A stretch of 64,000 bases of DNA from Phlebiopsis flavidoalba. Lineage: Eukaryota > Basidiomycota > Agaricomycetes > Polyporales > Phanerochaetaceae. Positions 11,357 through 24,555 of this stretch are shown here, piece by piece (positions within the stretch are counted from its first letter, which is position 1; the number at the start of each line of letters is the position of its first letter). The notes beneath the pieces are model-generated. The model saw nothing but the letters and a program-made list of their open reading frames with translations, ran no database searches and was not told the origin of the DNA. A program made the translations under genes and the position numbers. The stretch is from positions 186,001 through 250,000 of the forward strand of contig JAOCPU010000012.1 of the NCBI GenBank assembly GCA_035772785.1, written 5' to 3'.

Positions 11357-12498
11357 CGTCGACGTCGGGGTGCAGGAGAGGGGTCTAGAGTCAAGACGCG
11401 TCGCGGTCGCGTGGTAGCGCGTCCGACGCGTTGATCGTGATCGCATCTGGAGATTTCCCGGCGTCATCGATTGTGAAGCGCGTGAAGAGCCGGCGGGGTG
11501 CCCAAAGTTTCTCCTCGAAGCTCTTGCTCTTCTTCGTCCTCCTTGTCTCTCCTTGTCTATCCCTCCTTCGCGGGTCGTTTTTGGTTCTCTGCACTGTGAT
11601 GTATGTAGTGCCTCGAGGTCCATCACGGCGAAGACGCGCTGCAGTCAACCTGGAAGACGCCGACATATGACTCTCAAGGACTCGCTGTTCACCGCTTTCG
11701 AAGACTGGACTCCTTTCCCCACACTCCCCTTGCTATCTCACCTTCACTGTCTGACGCAACGCTAGGATGCGCTATATTGCCTCGGCTCCCTCATGCTGCT
11801 GAACTGGTCTATTTGTTTCCTACAATCTAAACTTTGAAGGGAGGTCTCTGCTCTAGTACGCCACAACTACTCTGTGCCCTCGAATGGGGGCCCCATCTCC
11901 GATGTTGTTTGCTCGAAGACCACCGGATACTAGAACACGCGGGTCCTCTGTCTATATTCTATCATCTGGGTGCATTGGCTGCGGATAGAGGTGTATCGGA
12001 AAGGGGATTTGCTTCAGGTACGCCGCACCACATCCTGACTCTGCAAGTCATTACTAACACTCGGTGCTTCATCTCTAGACATTGATATCTTGAGGAAACG
12101 GCATCTCAGTGTACAATACTCGTACGTCTCCCGTCCCTGCTTCAGCCCCGCGCACTCAAAAAGCCACAGATATTTAAATATGGATATATGAGATGCTCCG
12201 AAACGCAGTTAAGTGCGAGTATGGTCTACTAGGTAGGAGGCTATTGTAGTACAAGGTAAGCAGGAGAACCCTCTTCTCCCACATGTTAAGATGCGAGAAC
12301 AGGTGCTATGGGTCATGGGGGATGTAGGAGCATAAGAGGGGAAAGGTGATGGAGAGTTCCAAGACGAGAGATCCAATACATATACAGAGAAGGAGAAGGC
12401 GAAAGGAGAATAATAAGGTGCGCAAGTCCGTTCCACTAATAGGGCTGAGAATAAGGTTCGTAGGTGGAAGATAAGAAGGCTCACTGATGCGACAAATC
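11357..12498. other. Intergenic between RAD51-like gene and Maf1
   Basis: About 1.1 kb. A minus-strand ORF at 11391-11666 (91 codons, basic, ending with ITINASDALPRDRDAS) lies just upstream of the RAD51-like start. It could be leader sequence or a small unrecognised gene. Plus-strand ORFs at 11670-11765 and 11834-12085 show no known motif. I cannot support a gene here. Confidence 0.4.
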
Positions 12499-13555
12499 TC
12501 AAACCGTCACACTGAGTCCCATCGCTCTCGCGCCTGCACCAACGGCACCATCCCAACCAAAGAACCTCTCGCCCGACACCTTCTCAGGCATGTAGTCCTC
12601 GTCCATCCAACTCGACACTCCTTTCGAGCGCGCCCACACGGTGATGAACATCACTCGCTTCAGTTTCCGGTTCAAGAAGAACCAGTGCGAGCTCCAGAGC
12701 AGAGCGCCGCGGCGGCGCATGCGGATCTGGGGCGCGTACTCGTCCGAGTCATCGCTCATAGTAGAGCGATACGAGCTCTTGCTCGGCATCTCGTCGACGT
12801 CGTAGTCGTCGAACTGGAACGTCGTCTCCTCCTCGTCTGAGTCGGGGCTCTCGCTGCCCGCAGACGCCGCGTCGTCCTCGTCGTCGTCCATGTCGTCCGC
12901 GTGCGGGTCAAACGAAATCGGCGGGACGTACGAGTACACCTCACACTCGGCAAGCCCGATCGCGTCGTCGAGCACGCGGTAGAGCGACGGGTGCGTGCCT
13001 GCGACGCTCTTGGGCGGCGCAAAGGGGCTCGCGCGCACAAAATCGTGCGGCGAGGAGGACGTGGGGAGCGACGAGGGGAAGAAGTCGGCCGAGGTGGGCG
13101 GGTAGGCCGAGTACGTGCGCGGCGCGGCCGCGGGCGGGCCGCCGGGATTGGGCCGCGCGGGCGAGAGCAGCGTCGTGCTGAGGGCGTTGAGGACGCTCGC
13201 GCCGTTTTCCTCGCGCGCAAAGTGGGCGGGGCGCACGTCGGAGAAGTCGTGGTCCGGGAAGGCGTGGTTGAGCGTGTTGATGAGCACGTACATCGTCTTG
13301 CGCGCGGCGTGGTCCGCCATCGGCCCAAACGGCGTGCGCTCGCCCTCGGGGCTCTGCGCGATAAAGGACGGCAGTGGCGGCGAGTGCGAGACGTCGGTCT
13401 GGTAGCCCGCCTCGAGGGACTTGAAGAGCTTCTTGTCCTTGTTGACCGGCTTGAGGCTGTAGGCCTCGATGCGGGGTGTGTACTGAGCATTCGGGTCCTT
13501 CGTGGGTAAGTGCCTGCGCGAGGCGCGCCAGTTCTGGTATCTCCATGTACTTCAT
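12499..13555 (-). CDS. MAF1: Maf1, repressor of RNA polymerase III
   Basis: Maf1 binds RNA polymerase III and represses tRNA/5S transcription under stress or TORC1 inhibition. The start at 13555 gives MKYMEIPELARLAQALT. RIEAYSLKPVNKDKKLFKSL and EAGYQT follow in another frame near 13410-13470. From 13320 the frame is open for 273 codons: ADHAARKTMYVLINTLNHAF, PDHDFSDVRPAHFAREENGA, SVLNALSTTLLSP, an unusually Pro/Ser/Ala-rich insert, LYRVLDDAIGLAECEVYSY, an acidic Asp/Glu-rich linker, then the C-terminal Maf1 core GALLWSSHWFFLNRKLKRVM and RFFGWDGAVGAGARAMGL. Phospho-regulated linkers of this type are usual. One apparent frame change near 13465 is either an extra C or an unmodelled intron. The insert length is typical of basidiomycete homologues. 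Confidence 0.93.
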
Positions 13556-14817
13556 CGCGGGGCGAGGCGGCGGTGTGTGATAGGCAGAGTGGCTCAAAGC
13601 GAGGCAGACAGCAGGCGGCGCAGCCGTGGACGTCGTGGAGGTCGTCGTGGGGGAGAGGTGAGGTGTGTTGAGCGCAGGGGCGTGGAGGCGGGGCGGGTGA
13701 TGAGGGGAATGGCGTACAAACTCGGACCAAACAATGGATCACGCCCCTTCCGCTTTCGGTCGCTACATCCCGTGCAACGTTCCTCGCTCCGCCCGTACGC
13801 GTAAACGTGAACTCTCCGGTTATCCTCCACTCGCTCAACGTTCGCCGTTGCATTGGTGGCCACATACACCCGAGAAGACTCGGAATTATGAAAATGCGTC
13901 ATTACCCCTCTCCAGCGTGCAGCTCAGTCTATCATTTCCGCCCAAACCGGCATCTGCCTATCACAGAGACTATTAGGTCCAAGAGTATGGACCAGAGGCT
14001 CGTTAATCTTGATTATTAACGGCATTAATCCTCAAAATTGAACTTCTCTCGAGTTCTTACACCGATAACGCTGTGGGCTGCTTGCATCCGACGCCTTGAT
14101 TAGACAGGTGGTGGATTCACTTTCTAGTCAGTAGTACCAGCACCCTCAAATTATTGGGTGGTCGTAGCGAAAGGCGATTGTACAGGGCCTCTTCATATCA
14201 TCGCTGCTCCAATGTATCTCCTGAATACATACTACCTACTGCTAGAAAGGTAGGCCAAACCGCTCGAAGCCATTTAAATATTGAAACGCGGCATCACTTC
14301 CTTTCATCATGTGAGAGGAATGGAATTTTGAATGCCGTGGTGCCACTATATATCGCAGCCTGCGGCCACTATGAAAAATATTCGTAGTGATCTTAAGCTT
14401 GTCATTTGATTCTAATTTTGTAGCCTTTATAGTATTTTCTATACACGCCTTAATTGCGCTGGTTCCAGTCGAACTGGTAGTATCGTTTGATGAGGGATTC
14501 AACGAAGTCTGGGTACAGGACCAGAGACAACGACGGGGCCTGCAGCTCACCCATGTTCTGCTAGCTCGCCATGGTCTTACGTTTTTTTTTTGCCAACAGA
14601 AATTATGTGATACAAATTTTCCATTGTGACCTACCTATATACCAAACTACCTAGCTGCCTACCCACCAATATGTCTACGACAGCCTTCCATAGATGTTGC
14701 TCATTACATTAACGTTAGATATAATACTGCGTGTGCGTGGAGTTGTGTTGCGCGCGAGTCCGAGGGGGTATACCGTGCGAGATGCGTGCGAGGGGTGTGT
14801 GCGTGCGTGAGGGTCGT
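13556..14817. other. Intergenic, no gene recognised
   Basis: About 1.26 kb between the Maf1 start and the ABC transporter stop. The part near 13556-13750 is purine/G-rich on the plus strand and presumably carries the Maf1 promoter. From about 13,980 to 14,720 it is AT-rich. Short ORFs at 14154-14387 and 14387-14629 carry no recognisable motif. Confidence 0.45.
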
Positions 14818-17800
14818 TTACTTCCGGCTGAGCGCCTGCAGCTGCACGTATTCGTAGTAGCCGCCGCGCAGCGCGAGGAGCTCGTCGTGCGTGCCGGCCT
14901 CGCTGACGGCGCCGTCCTTGATGAAGTAGCTGGAGAGGAAGCAGGTCAGCTAGAGTGTGTCGAGCTATGCTAAAGAGGCACGTACATGCAGTCGGCGTTC
15001 TGGATCGTCGAGAGCCGGTGCGCGATCGCGATGGTCGTGCGGCCCTTGGCGGCGCGGTCGAGGGCTTCCTGTACGACGCGCTCCGAATTGGAGTCGAGCG
15101 CGGACGTCGCCTCGTCGAGGAGCAGGACCTTGGGGTTGCGAAGAAGGGCGCGGGCGATGGCGATACGTTCTATTCAAGAGAATCAATAGGCGATCGGAAT
15201 ACGAAGGGCAGGAGACATACGCTTTTGACCACCAGACAGTTGCGACCCCTTGCCACCGACCTGTGTGTCAAAGCCGCTGGGGGACCATTAGCATCGCTTC
15301 GAGAACGCTAGAACGAGACCAACTCACTCGGGCAAAGAGTTGATAAAGTCGAGAATGTTCGCATTGCGGCACGCTTCCTCAATCTCTTCTTGGGTGACCT
15401 CGGACTGGGGCTTCGACGCGCCAAGCAGGATGTTGAAGCGGACGGTACCAGCGTACAGAGTCTGTGGGCAGATGCGTGAGAGTTGATCAGAAAAACTGAG
15501 AGACATCGACGCACCGGCTCCTGCGACACGAGGGCAATGTGCTTGCGGTATTCGGAGACGTTGAGTTCCGAAATGGGTTGGTCGTCGAGCTATACACGAA
15601 TGAGTGACGGTTCGAGTACGCCAGCAGCGGCCACTTACGTAGACAGTTCCAGCCAAAGGATCGTAGAACCGCTCAATAAGCTGAATGCTAAATCAAAACT
15701 CAGCAGGTGTGTCGCCGCACAGCAGACAAACAGACACTCACGTCGTACTCTTTCCACAGCCGCTGGCACCAACAAGCGCGACATACGTGCCGGGCTCGAC
15801 GGTGAGGTTAAGGTCGCGGAGCACACGCACGGCGGGGGCGCGTCGGGGTAGCGGAAGTGCACGTTCTCGAAGCGGATGCGGCCGCGGACGCCCTGGGGTA
15901 CCTTGCCCTCCGCCGACTCGGCGTCGATAGTCGGCATCGAGTCAAGCAGCGTGATGATGTCGGCCGCGGCCTCGTTCGCGGAGGACATGTCGGGCACGAA
16001 CTGGAAGACGTTGCCCGCCTGCATCGAGCCGAAGACCGTGCTCTAAAAAGCCCTTCAGCATCCGTGTGTGCGCGAGAGTGAGAAGGAGCGTACCATCATG
16101 GTGACGAAGAAATGGAACGGCGTGAACTCGCGGTCCGCGACGAGGCGCGAGCCGTACCAGAACACGAGGGCCATGACGAAGAAGATCATCGACTGCGAGA
16201 GCGCCCAGAGGAGGTTGCTCCACAGCGCCGCGCGCTTCGCGTTGCGCAGCGGCTCCTCGAGGCTCGTCGCGTACGTCCGGCAGCAGTCGTCCTCGCGCGT
16301 GAGCGACGCGACGGTGCGGATCGCGCCCGCCGCCTCGCACGCGAGCTGCGCCGAGTCTTCGTGTGCCTTTTTGTTCTGCTTGTCCTTGAGCACGACGACG
16401 CGCTGCGGGGTGGGTGTGTTAGTGTGTGTACGTGGGCACACAGGCGCGCGTCGGGACTCACGAGACGGATGTAGCCGCTGGAGACGATCAGGGGCGCACA
16501 GGCGACACCGACGAGGCCGAGCTTCCAGGTAAACGCGATACCAATGGCGAAACCGACGATGAGAGTCGAAACACTCTGAATGATACTATCTATCGGGTAA
16601 GTGAACCGGCAGCTTCTCAAAGAGTAGCGCACTTACGCTCCCGAGCGTGACACCGGCGAGACCCTCGATCTTCTCCGGCTTGTCGCTGAGACCTGACGTG
16701 AGAGAACCGGTCTACAAAGCGTGTGTCAGCACGGCTAGAAACGCTTAGCATATTTGCACATACGCTATGCTCATCCTCATCAAAGTACTCGACTATCGCC
16801 CTCGTCAGCACCCGCTATCAACGCAGATAAAAGAAACAACGTACTATCCTGGCGCAAAATCGCGCGGAAGCTAAGCTTCTGCAGCTTCGCAGTGAGCTCG
16901 GACGCAGTGAGCCCCAAAATACGTGTTCTGCAGCGCGCCACCGGCGATGGACGCCACGATGGCGATGATGATGAACAGCCTATCAACGCCCATGAGCCGC
17001 CGCGCACGCGCCGCCGAGGCGAAAGAAAGACACATACCACAGTGCGTTCCCGGTCGCCGTCGTGCCGGCGCTGGTGCGGATGCCGGCTCCGAGAACGCGT
17101 TGACCGCGCGGCCTGTACGCGCGTCAGCGCCCACGCGCTAGAACGGGGAAGGGCCACTCACCAAAGACGATGCCGAAACACGGGTAGACCGCGCCGTTCA
17201 CTGCATCCCCATCAGCACCTCTCAAAAAAAAAAAAGGAAAAAGAAAAAAGGAGAGAGCACGCACGGAAAGCCCCAATCGTGCCGATCGCATACCGCGGCA
17301 GCTGGTCGCGGTTAACCGCGCCCATGCGCCGGAAGAGATACACCATCGAGTAGTCCCGCCGCGGCGCGCGCCCCTCGAAGCGCGCGCGCGCGAGGTGCTC
17401 GCTTGCCCATGCTGCCCTTCGTGCTCACGCGCCCGAGCGGCACCTCCGCCGCCGCCCTCCGCCGCGCGATCGCGGCTTTCTCGTCGGGGACCGAGCTGCC
17501 GTCGTCGGTGTCGTCGGAGGGGTCCGAGGCGGACTCGCGGAGCTTTTTTTGCGCCTCGACGAGCCGGTGGTATGCGCCGTTGGCGTCGGCGAGGAGCTTG
17601 CGTGTGTGGGTGCCCGATTCGAGCACCATGCCGTCGCCCATTGACGTAGATGCAGTCCGCGTCTTTGACGGTGGAGAGCCGGTGCGCGATCGTGATCGTC
17701 GTGCGCCCTGCATTCTATCAGCATACTGCAAAATAAAGAGAAAAGAAAACGGCGCACCTGCGGCAGCCTTGTCCAGCGCATCCTGCACGATAAACCTTCA

Positions 17801-20018
17801 CTCTGGGTATCGAGCGCACTCGTCGCCTCATCCAACAACAAAATCCGCGGGTCCGACACAATCGCGCGCAGCAATCGCGATGCGCTGCGCTATTCTGCCC
17901 GCCGGACAACAAGAACCCGCGCTCGCCGACCATGTGGTATCGTTACCCCATCGGCAGCTTGCTGATGAAACCCGTCGCGTTCGCCTTCACACAATAACGC
18001 CGCCTTGACGAGGCCCAGTTTCTCGTCCGCGGGCGCGTGCTCCCAGCGGGCGTTCGTGCCACGAGCCCGTGCTCGACGTTCCCGCGGATGCTGGTGGCGA
18101 AAAGCGTCGGCTCCTGGCTGACAAGTCCAATCTGGCTGTCGGAGCCACCGGACGTTGAGCTCGCGCACGTCCGGAGACGCCGTCCAATTTGACCGCGCCC
18201 TGGAGCGGGTCCGTTAGAACCGCTCGACGAGCGAGATGTATGGTCGACTTGCCCGAGTCCGCTCGCGCCGACGAGCGCCGCTCCGTGCGCCCCGCCGGGG
18301 AACGTGAGGCTCAGCCCAAGCGGAGGATCGGCACGTTCGGGCGGGACGGGTAGCTGAAGCGCACGTCCTCGCAGCGTGGCTCTCCGTCGGATCTCGCCCG
18401 TGCACGTCTCTGGCGTGCGGCGCCCGCCCGCAGAGGCGGAGTCGATGGCGGGGACGCGGTCGATGGTCTCGTAGAGCTTTGGCCGCGGCGCCGCGTCGCG
18501 TGCGTGATGGCCTGCATCTCGGGCGCGAGGAGCGGGGCGGAAGCGAGAAGCGAGCCCGATGAGGATCGCGCGTTAAAGACGTTCACGACGTCGCCTGCGT
18601 TGCCCCAGCCGTGGTTGATAGATGGGCGTCGTGCCGAAGTCGAATGCTGCCGTCCCCGTCAGTACATTCTCAGTAAAAGAAAAAGGTGGATGCAGCGCAC
18701 CGATGGCGTAGCCAGAGTAGATGACGAAGAAGAACACGGCGAGGCTGCCGCCGAGCCCGCGCCACGCGGCGCCCTTGAGGGAACGCGTTGCGCGCGCGTG
18801 CGACGGGGATGTCGTACTTGTTTCGCGAGGACTTCCTGCGTGCGAACGCCTGCGCCGTGCGGATGGTCGAGATGACCTCTTCCGCGAGCGAGCCCGCGGA
18901 CGCGATTTGACTCGAGGGAGGACCTGCACAACCGTCAGCTATGAGCGGTTCCGATATCCGAGAGACGTACTGCTTGTATGCGGCCACAAACTTGTTCATT
19001 TACTGCTGGGCGCCGGTGATGCCAATGCACGGGATCATCGAGGTGAGAGCGAGAGCGAGCCGCCAGGAGCGCACGTAGGCGATAGGATCATGCCGCACAC
19101 GAACGCCGCAATGTAGCTGCATACGACGGGCACCTTCTCGGACGTACCCAGCTGGACCAAATCTGGAGGCAAAATTAGCGCATACACATGCCTAAGAATG
19201 CGCAATACACACGAGTATCGGTCTGGATGCGCGTAGCGACCTCGCCGGCGCCGACATTATCGAAGAACGCAATGTCCTGGCGGAGGACGGCCTGGAGGTT
19301 ACTTTTCGCGGAGGCGCTTGGTGCCGATTTCGCCAGTGTACACCCAGATGTACATGTAGATGAACGTGCAGACAAACGAGCCGATGCCTGGCAGCCCACA
19401 GCGTCAGCCTAAAGCACACGCTCGACCCGAGGACGGGCGGCGCTTACCGATATACACGAGGTACGACGCGTTGTTGGCGGCGTCGTTGCTTAAAGTGCGC
19501 GGCGGCGGCGGCGAGCGCGGCCTCGGAGGCGGGGTCGTTTGGGGTCCGCGAGCTGCGAAGGCCGTGCCGAAGGTGACAAAGGACTGGATCAGGCGGCCGA
19601 AGAGGAGGGTCATCAGGGCTGCCAGGGGGATCATCATCAGCGTGCAATGTTGGGGAGCGGCGCGAAGCAGGCACGTACGAGGGCGGCGCCGGCCGCGGAC
19701 GCGGAGAGCACGCCGTTTTTTTTGGCCCAGTTGATGAACACCTCGAACGGGGTCGCGAATCTGCGCGGGCTCAGCGGGGAAGGAGAGAAAAAAAAAGTGT
19801 GGCGCCCGCGCACCGGAAGAGCGACTTGAAGGAGACGGGCGGGAGGACGTCTTTTCTTCTCTTCCTCCTTGGGCGCGCGCGGTCTTGCCCTTGCCCGTGT
19901 GTTTTCTCGTCGAGCGAGTGCTTCTCACGTCCGTGTAGGACGCCTCAGAGAGGGCGGGCGTGCCCTGGGCCTTCTCTGCGTCCGCGGGTGCGGCCTTGCG
20001 GCCTCGCTTGAAGGCCAT
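14818..20018 (-). CDS. Full-size ABCB/MDR-type ABC exporter
   Basis: Plasma- or vacuolar-membrane ATP-driven exporter with TMD-NBD-TMD-NBD order, like fungal MDR1/Pmd1 proteins. The start at 20018 gives [20 protein letters not shown] and a Lys/Arg-rich cytosolic N-terminus, then [23 protein letters not shown]1 holds [20 protein letters not shown] and TRIQTDT. NBD1 (about 18,450-17,600) has a frame-shifted Walker A near 18,250, LLSGGQ near 17,910 and [17 protein letters not shown] near 17,820. A Ser/Asp-rich linker follows, then TMD2 (about 17,300-16,040) with [23 protein letters not shown]2 has [14 protein letters not shown] near 15,760, [13 protein letters not shown] near 15,220, [12 protein letters not shown] near 15,100 and [12 protein letters not shown] near 15,010, ending [12 protein letters not shown] at 14,818. 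Many short introns and many frame changes occur, densest in 17,600-18,900. Substrate is unknown. Mating-factor exporters (Ste6) share this architecture. Confidence 0.93.
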
Positions 20019-21699
20019 GGCTGCAGAGAGAGTCGCGCGCGAGCGGTGGTGGAGGTAGAGGAGGAGGGGAGCTGGAGGGGCCTGGCCGTGCGGGGGCGGC
20101 TCGCGCGCGTTTGAGTATGTACTTTGTTCGGCAGCGATAGTAGGTGTTCTCGCGCGGCGCTTTAGTCGGCAGCGCCACCACCATCGCAGGACAAGGTTTT
20201 GCCCGTGCAATTGATCGCCGTGGCGACTGCAATGCGAATCGCTCCCTCCGGTTGACGAACCTCTGCGGCACCGTCTCGAGTTCAGCAGCACACTCACAGA
20301 GACCCACAGCTGCCTTCCTTCCTTCTGCCGCGACGCAGACGTGTGGCCGCGATCCCAGAATAAACATCCACACCCCCAGTCGCCCTGTCCGAGGTGGGCC
20401 CGCGCAGCGCTGGCGAGCGGACATCGAGTCAGAGGGCAGAATTGGTCAGCACGCCAGGGCCCCCGAGCCCACCGCGGCGCCGCCGATCAGTGCTGCAATG
20501 AGGATGCGCGCGTCGCGCAAAAAGGATGTGCCGGACGCGTCCGGACCACGTTCAGATGCTTACGGACGCGGCGTCTTCCAGGGCACGGGAGGGCGCACTG
20601 TTCCATCTGGTCCCCATCACCGGTGCTTGCTGCTGTGGTGAAGCCCCACGGCGTCGTTGACCGAGTTCGCAGCGCCGTGTGGCGGGATGTCGCTCGAGGA
20701 GTTGCAGGCTTGCGCGATCCTCCTGAAAGCCTCAATCGCGACCCTGCTCGCGCCGAGAGAAACGCGCTGCCCATTACGAGCTGCAAACACTTCACGGACG
20801 TGTATCAGATAGATTCGCCTATCAGCGATTAGCCTTTCTGGGGTCTTGTCGTCCCGCCACATGGACCCTAACCCGACACTCGGAGCCTCGGAGCGCACCC
20901 TGTAGTCGACGAGTACCACACCCAAGCACAGTCGAGATCAGTCATTGCACGCCACTAACGGTATTTGGAGGCGCCAAGATCTGTCATTCAAGCCCCGCTC
21001 AAATTAGAGGAGTGGGCATCTATTACGACGAGGTTCGCACATCCGTAAGCAGCGCAGGCATAGAGTCATAACGAATGAGAGACCGGTATGTAGTCTCGGA
21101 TATTTAGTCTATTTGCGGTCCTACTAGCAGCCACTCTTACGCTAGAGTTTAAACCTAGGGCACATACAGGCGAGCATGAGGGAGCTCAACTGACTAACTT
21201 TCCCAAAGCTCGCCATCTCACTCACGAAGTCGTGCCTCTCCGCACTAAACACGTCGCCGCCCACCGTACAGAGCGTAAAACAGGAATGCACCCGGAGGCG
21301 TGTCGAGCCCGAACGCGTCTGACGCGTGTCATCGCGTCCGCCCATGATCGGACACCTACCGCTCCGATCCCGCGTGGAGGAGACTCTCGAGTCAGTACGT
21401 TTCGCAGGGTGATGTATAGGCTATGCCGTTATACGATTTATTGAATAGAGTTACAACGTCGAGCTATGTGTGTAGGAAAGAATTCTCCCTCCTTTGCCCT
21501 TGCAGGGTGTACTTAGTAAGGGGTGTGGTCTGAGATAACGGAAAGGAATAGCGTAAACTACGTGAGCGGACTACTAGATGCGCAATGCAGGGGACAGACG
21601 AAGCACTAATAAACAAGCAAAGCCTTAATAAAAAGAGACAGCGTCATTGAGGTAAACCCAACCACATTCACCGCGCCCCATCCGCGCTCGTAGCGTTCA
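20019..21699. other. Unassigned region between ABC exporter and calcium exchanger genes
   Basis: About 1.7 kb. The first 100 bases should be the ABC promoter. Minus-strand ORFs at 20617-20925 (102 codons, containing SLGASRVAIEAFRRIAQACN) and 20487-20795 overlap and may belong to one frame-shifted gene between about 20,330 and 21,350, but I recognise no domain. A G/C-rich part (20,140-20,600) gives long spurious ORFs on both strands. Confidence 0.35.
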
Positions 21700-24555
21700 T
21701 CACTCACACTCCGCGACCACATTCGCAATCATGAGACACGTGTACCCGACGATGAGCGCGACGCCCCATGTCCGCTCGGGAGGAAGTAGCCGTTGAGCGG
21801 GACGAACACGAGCGGTCGCGACAGCAGGACGAGCAGGCCCTTGCCCGTGATGGACGTAGCGTGGTCGAGAAGTGCAGCGGGGTGTACGGCCACCACTTGC
21901 TCGTTCTGCCGGGCGTGATACTGTACGTGCCTGCGTACGCCGAGCTGGAGCCGAGGAGGATGTTCAGCAGCATTGTGTCGCCGCGAAGCACGCGGAGAAG
22001 CCCATGAATGGGCCGCAAATAAAGACTTGGAGGCGTTGTTATAGGGGAGGATGGAAAGTGAGCGTGTGGGAGAAGGTGGGCGCACGCTACCCGAACGACG
22101 CTCATGTGGCGACGCGATTCGCGCGATGGCGTCTGTCCCATATTTCGAAGATGGTCACTCCGATGATGGCGTCAGAGACCCCCGAAGATCAATCCAAACG
22201 TCTGGCCCCCCAAAGTCGTGAGTTTCTTACCGAGAAGGAGGGTGTTATGAACGTACTTGAAGCACGTTGGACGACTTCATCCGCAATGGCCCTATGATCC
22301 ATACGACCGCAACAATGAAACCCATCGTGCACCCGCAAGTCGTCCACCCCGACCCTCACCTTTGCCTCCGAAAACTGCGACAGGATGCCAATGGCAGATC
22401 CTGTGACGCCCGCTGGCGAGCAGCAGCCATGGCTCCTGGCGGTTTTCCATCTATTTTTGACGTCAGCCATGCGCACTATGCGACGAAATGTGGATGTATG
22501 CGCCACCAATAAAATGGCGATACAGAACAACGGCGGCGAGAGCGCACACTGAATCGCCATCGTAGCCACTTGTTGAACTTGAGCTCGTGCATCTCCTCCC
22601 CCTCGATCTGCTCTTCCGCAATCAACGTCCTCTCCACGCCCTCCTCTTCAAAGTCGACCAGACGGCTATTGTCCTTGACTTCCTCTTGCGAGACCCCGTG
22701 GCTGCTGTGGTCCGTGACAACCCAAAACGACCGGGAGCGTCAAAAGTCAGCGCCAACACCGCGGGCGCGGCGAACAGAGACGCAATCATGCCCGAGGAAC
22801 GACTTGGACGTGAAATCGCGCAGCGTCGGGAAAAGAGCACGTGCAGGATGTGCCCGAGCGTGTGGTGAAGAACCGCTGCCGTGCGCGTCAGCGGCACATA
22901 CCGGAATCTCAGACTCCGCATCCGTCTCCGTCACACTCGGCGACGCAGGCGTGTGCGAGATCGTGGGGACGCCGCCGCCCCAAGCCGCCGGCGCCCTCGA
23001 GGTCGTTCGCCCATCGAGTGCCGCGGCGAGCGCTGCTCGAGCGAAGAGGCCGAGTCGCGGCGTCCCACGGGTCGCGCCGCTCGTCGTGCGGCGTGTACAC
23101 GTGCGACTTGCGACGAGCTCGTGCGCCGGAGGTGGTGCTGGTGGTATTGGTGCCCGCCCGCGTACGGCTATTTTGAGCGGGCTCTCGAACAGGCTCAGCC
23201 GGCTTGCCGCGCGGCCGGCCTCCTCCCTGCTCCTGCAGCGAGGACACGACGCGCCGGAACTCGAGCGCGCGCCGACGAGCGAGAAGGAGGGCATGTGGTT
23301 CAGGTGGCCGGGCGTGCTGAGCGTGGAGTGGGGCGAGGAGTCGCGTGTGCGTGGGCGGACGGCAGCTCGATGCCGAGGCTGCGGTGGTCGGGGGTTGACG
23401 CGGCGCGGACGCGTGTGTAGGGACTTCGGAGGTTGGACGAATGAATTGGGGGCTCCATGTCGGCTTGCAAAGCCAAGGGATGGAGGAAACACAATGGCTG
23501 CAAAATGCAAGGTCTTACGATCGTCCTGGTAAGGCTCATGATTGCAGTGTGGATGTCTTCCCTATATATCATCTCTCATCATCTCTTCCTCATGTCGCTT
23601 TCTCTCCCGGGGTCTTCGTTCAATCCAAGAACTCAAGAACGACGATAGACACGTAGAAAAAGGTTATAGTCCGATGAGAGCCATTGCTTACCCACGATTC
23701 GAGTTTGTTGTCCCAAAGGACGACAAGTATGACGACACACGGCTGTGCCGTGAAGAAGCCTACATCTCGGAGGGAAGGGCGGCGCGATCGCACCTTGAAC
23801 GGCTTAATGATGCACATAGAGCCTACGACACAGCTAATGATGAATGCTGCCGCCGCCGAGCAGCTCACCAATAGCCAGTCCACCAGAGTTGGATTTCATA
23901 GCAGAAAACGTGGCAAAGACGTCAGGGCTGCGTTGCTTTCGTGCCCAAAGAACGCGAGGAAGGTGACCCCCGGGGCGACAATTCTCGCGTCGAGGCACTC
24001 ACGTATACTGGGCTATGGTGGCAAGGTTGGGGCAGAAGAAGTACCCTATGAGGTCGAGATGCGCGCGAGTGTTGATAACGAGAAAGACACGCCAGAGGAT
24101 GTCCATGGTAGCCCCTCGAGAATATCCATGGGCGTACGGCGGGTTTTGGCACTAAAAAAGTATCGCTGGACGTCCAGGGTATAGCTAGTACCGTGTGCGA
24201 TTCTGGGCATACCTCGACTGCGTGTGTGCACTCGCAGTCCTCGAGCGGGAGAGACACTGGTTTGCACACTAGAGGTCGGATGCAAGGACGGTAAGCAAAG
24301 TCGCAGACCGGGCAAGAGGATGTCGCGTCAACCTCTCCCATCAGCTCCTCTTCTGCCGTATAGAGACGTCCAGTTCGAGTACCCCCAGCACGCCTTTGCA
24401 GCCCTATACCGCTCTACCGGCCAACTACGCTTCGCGAAGTGAACGGGCCAGACGAGGATTTGAAGAGTGCATAGGCGAGAGTGTGACACCAGAGGAAAAC
24501 AGTTGAGCACGAAGCGGCGTGCGAAGAATAGTCTGGGCAGTCGCGCGGGCCGCAT
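21700..24555 (-). CDS. Cation/Ca2+ exchanger (NCX/CCX superfamily) membrane protein
   Basis: Member of the sodium/calcium exchanger superfamily, fungal NCKX/CCX-like type, moving Ca2+ across an internal or plasma membrane against another cation. The best start is 24555, giving MRPARLPRLFFARRFVLNCF, a signal-anchor-like segment. Next are DCECTHAVEVCPESHTVL and GYFFCPNLATIAQYT, then the first alpha repeat NVAGVTFLAF and SPDVFATFSAMKSNSGGLAI, followed by AAAAFIISCVVGSMCIIKPF, SLRDVGFFTA and VILVVLWDNKLESW. A long Pro/Ser/Arg-rich cytosolic loop (about 23,500-22,900) precedes TLRDFTSKSFLGMIASLF, PMAIQCALSPPLFCIAILL, GVTGSAIGILSQFSE and IADEVV. The second alpha-repeat region (LSDAIIGVTIF, GFSACF, MLNILLG) and TWGVALIVGYTCLMIANVVA end at 21,700. 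Many single-base shifts are present. Exchange ion specificity cannot be read. Confidence 0.88.

Noticed and set aside
12756..13865. 369-codon minus-strand ORF, very Arg/Ser/Thr/Pro-rich
   Set aside because: It is an alternate frame of the Maf1 gene in GC-rich DNA. The Maf1 frame carries the family motifs.
14154..14629. Short ORFs between Maf1 and the ABC exporter
   Set aside because: AT-rich, no motif, no splice-consistent extension; treated as intergenic.
19404..20297. 297-codon minus ORF running through the ABC exporter start
   Set aside because: Only the part from 20018 matches an ABC exporter N-terminus. The upstream extension and the middle part read intron and shifted frame.
22570..23532. 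320-codon plus-strand ORF
   Set aside because: It lies antisense to the calcium exchanger gene, whose frames contain the conserved exchanger motifs. Composition explains the absence of stops.
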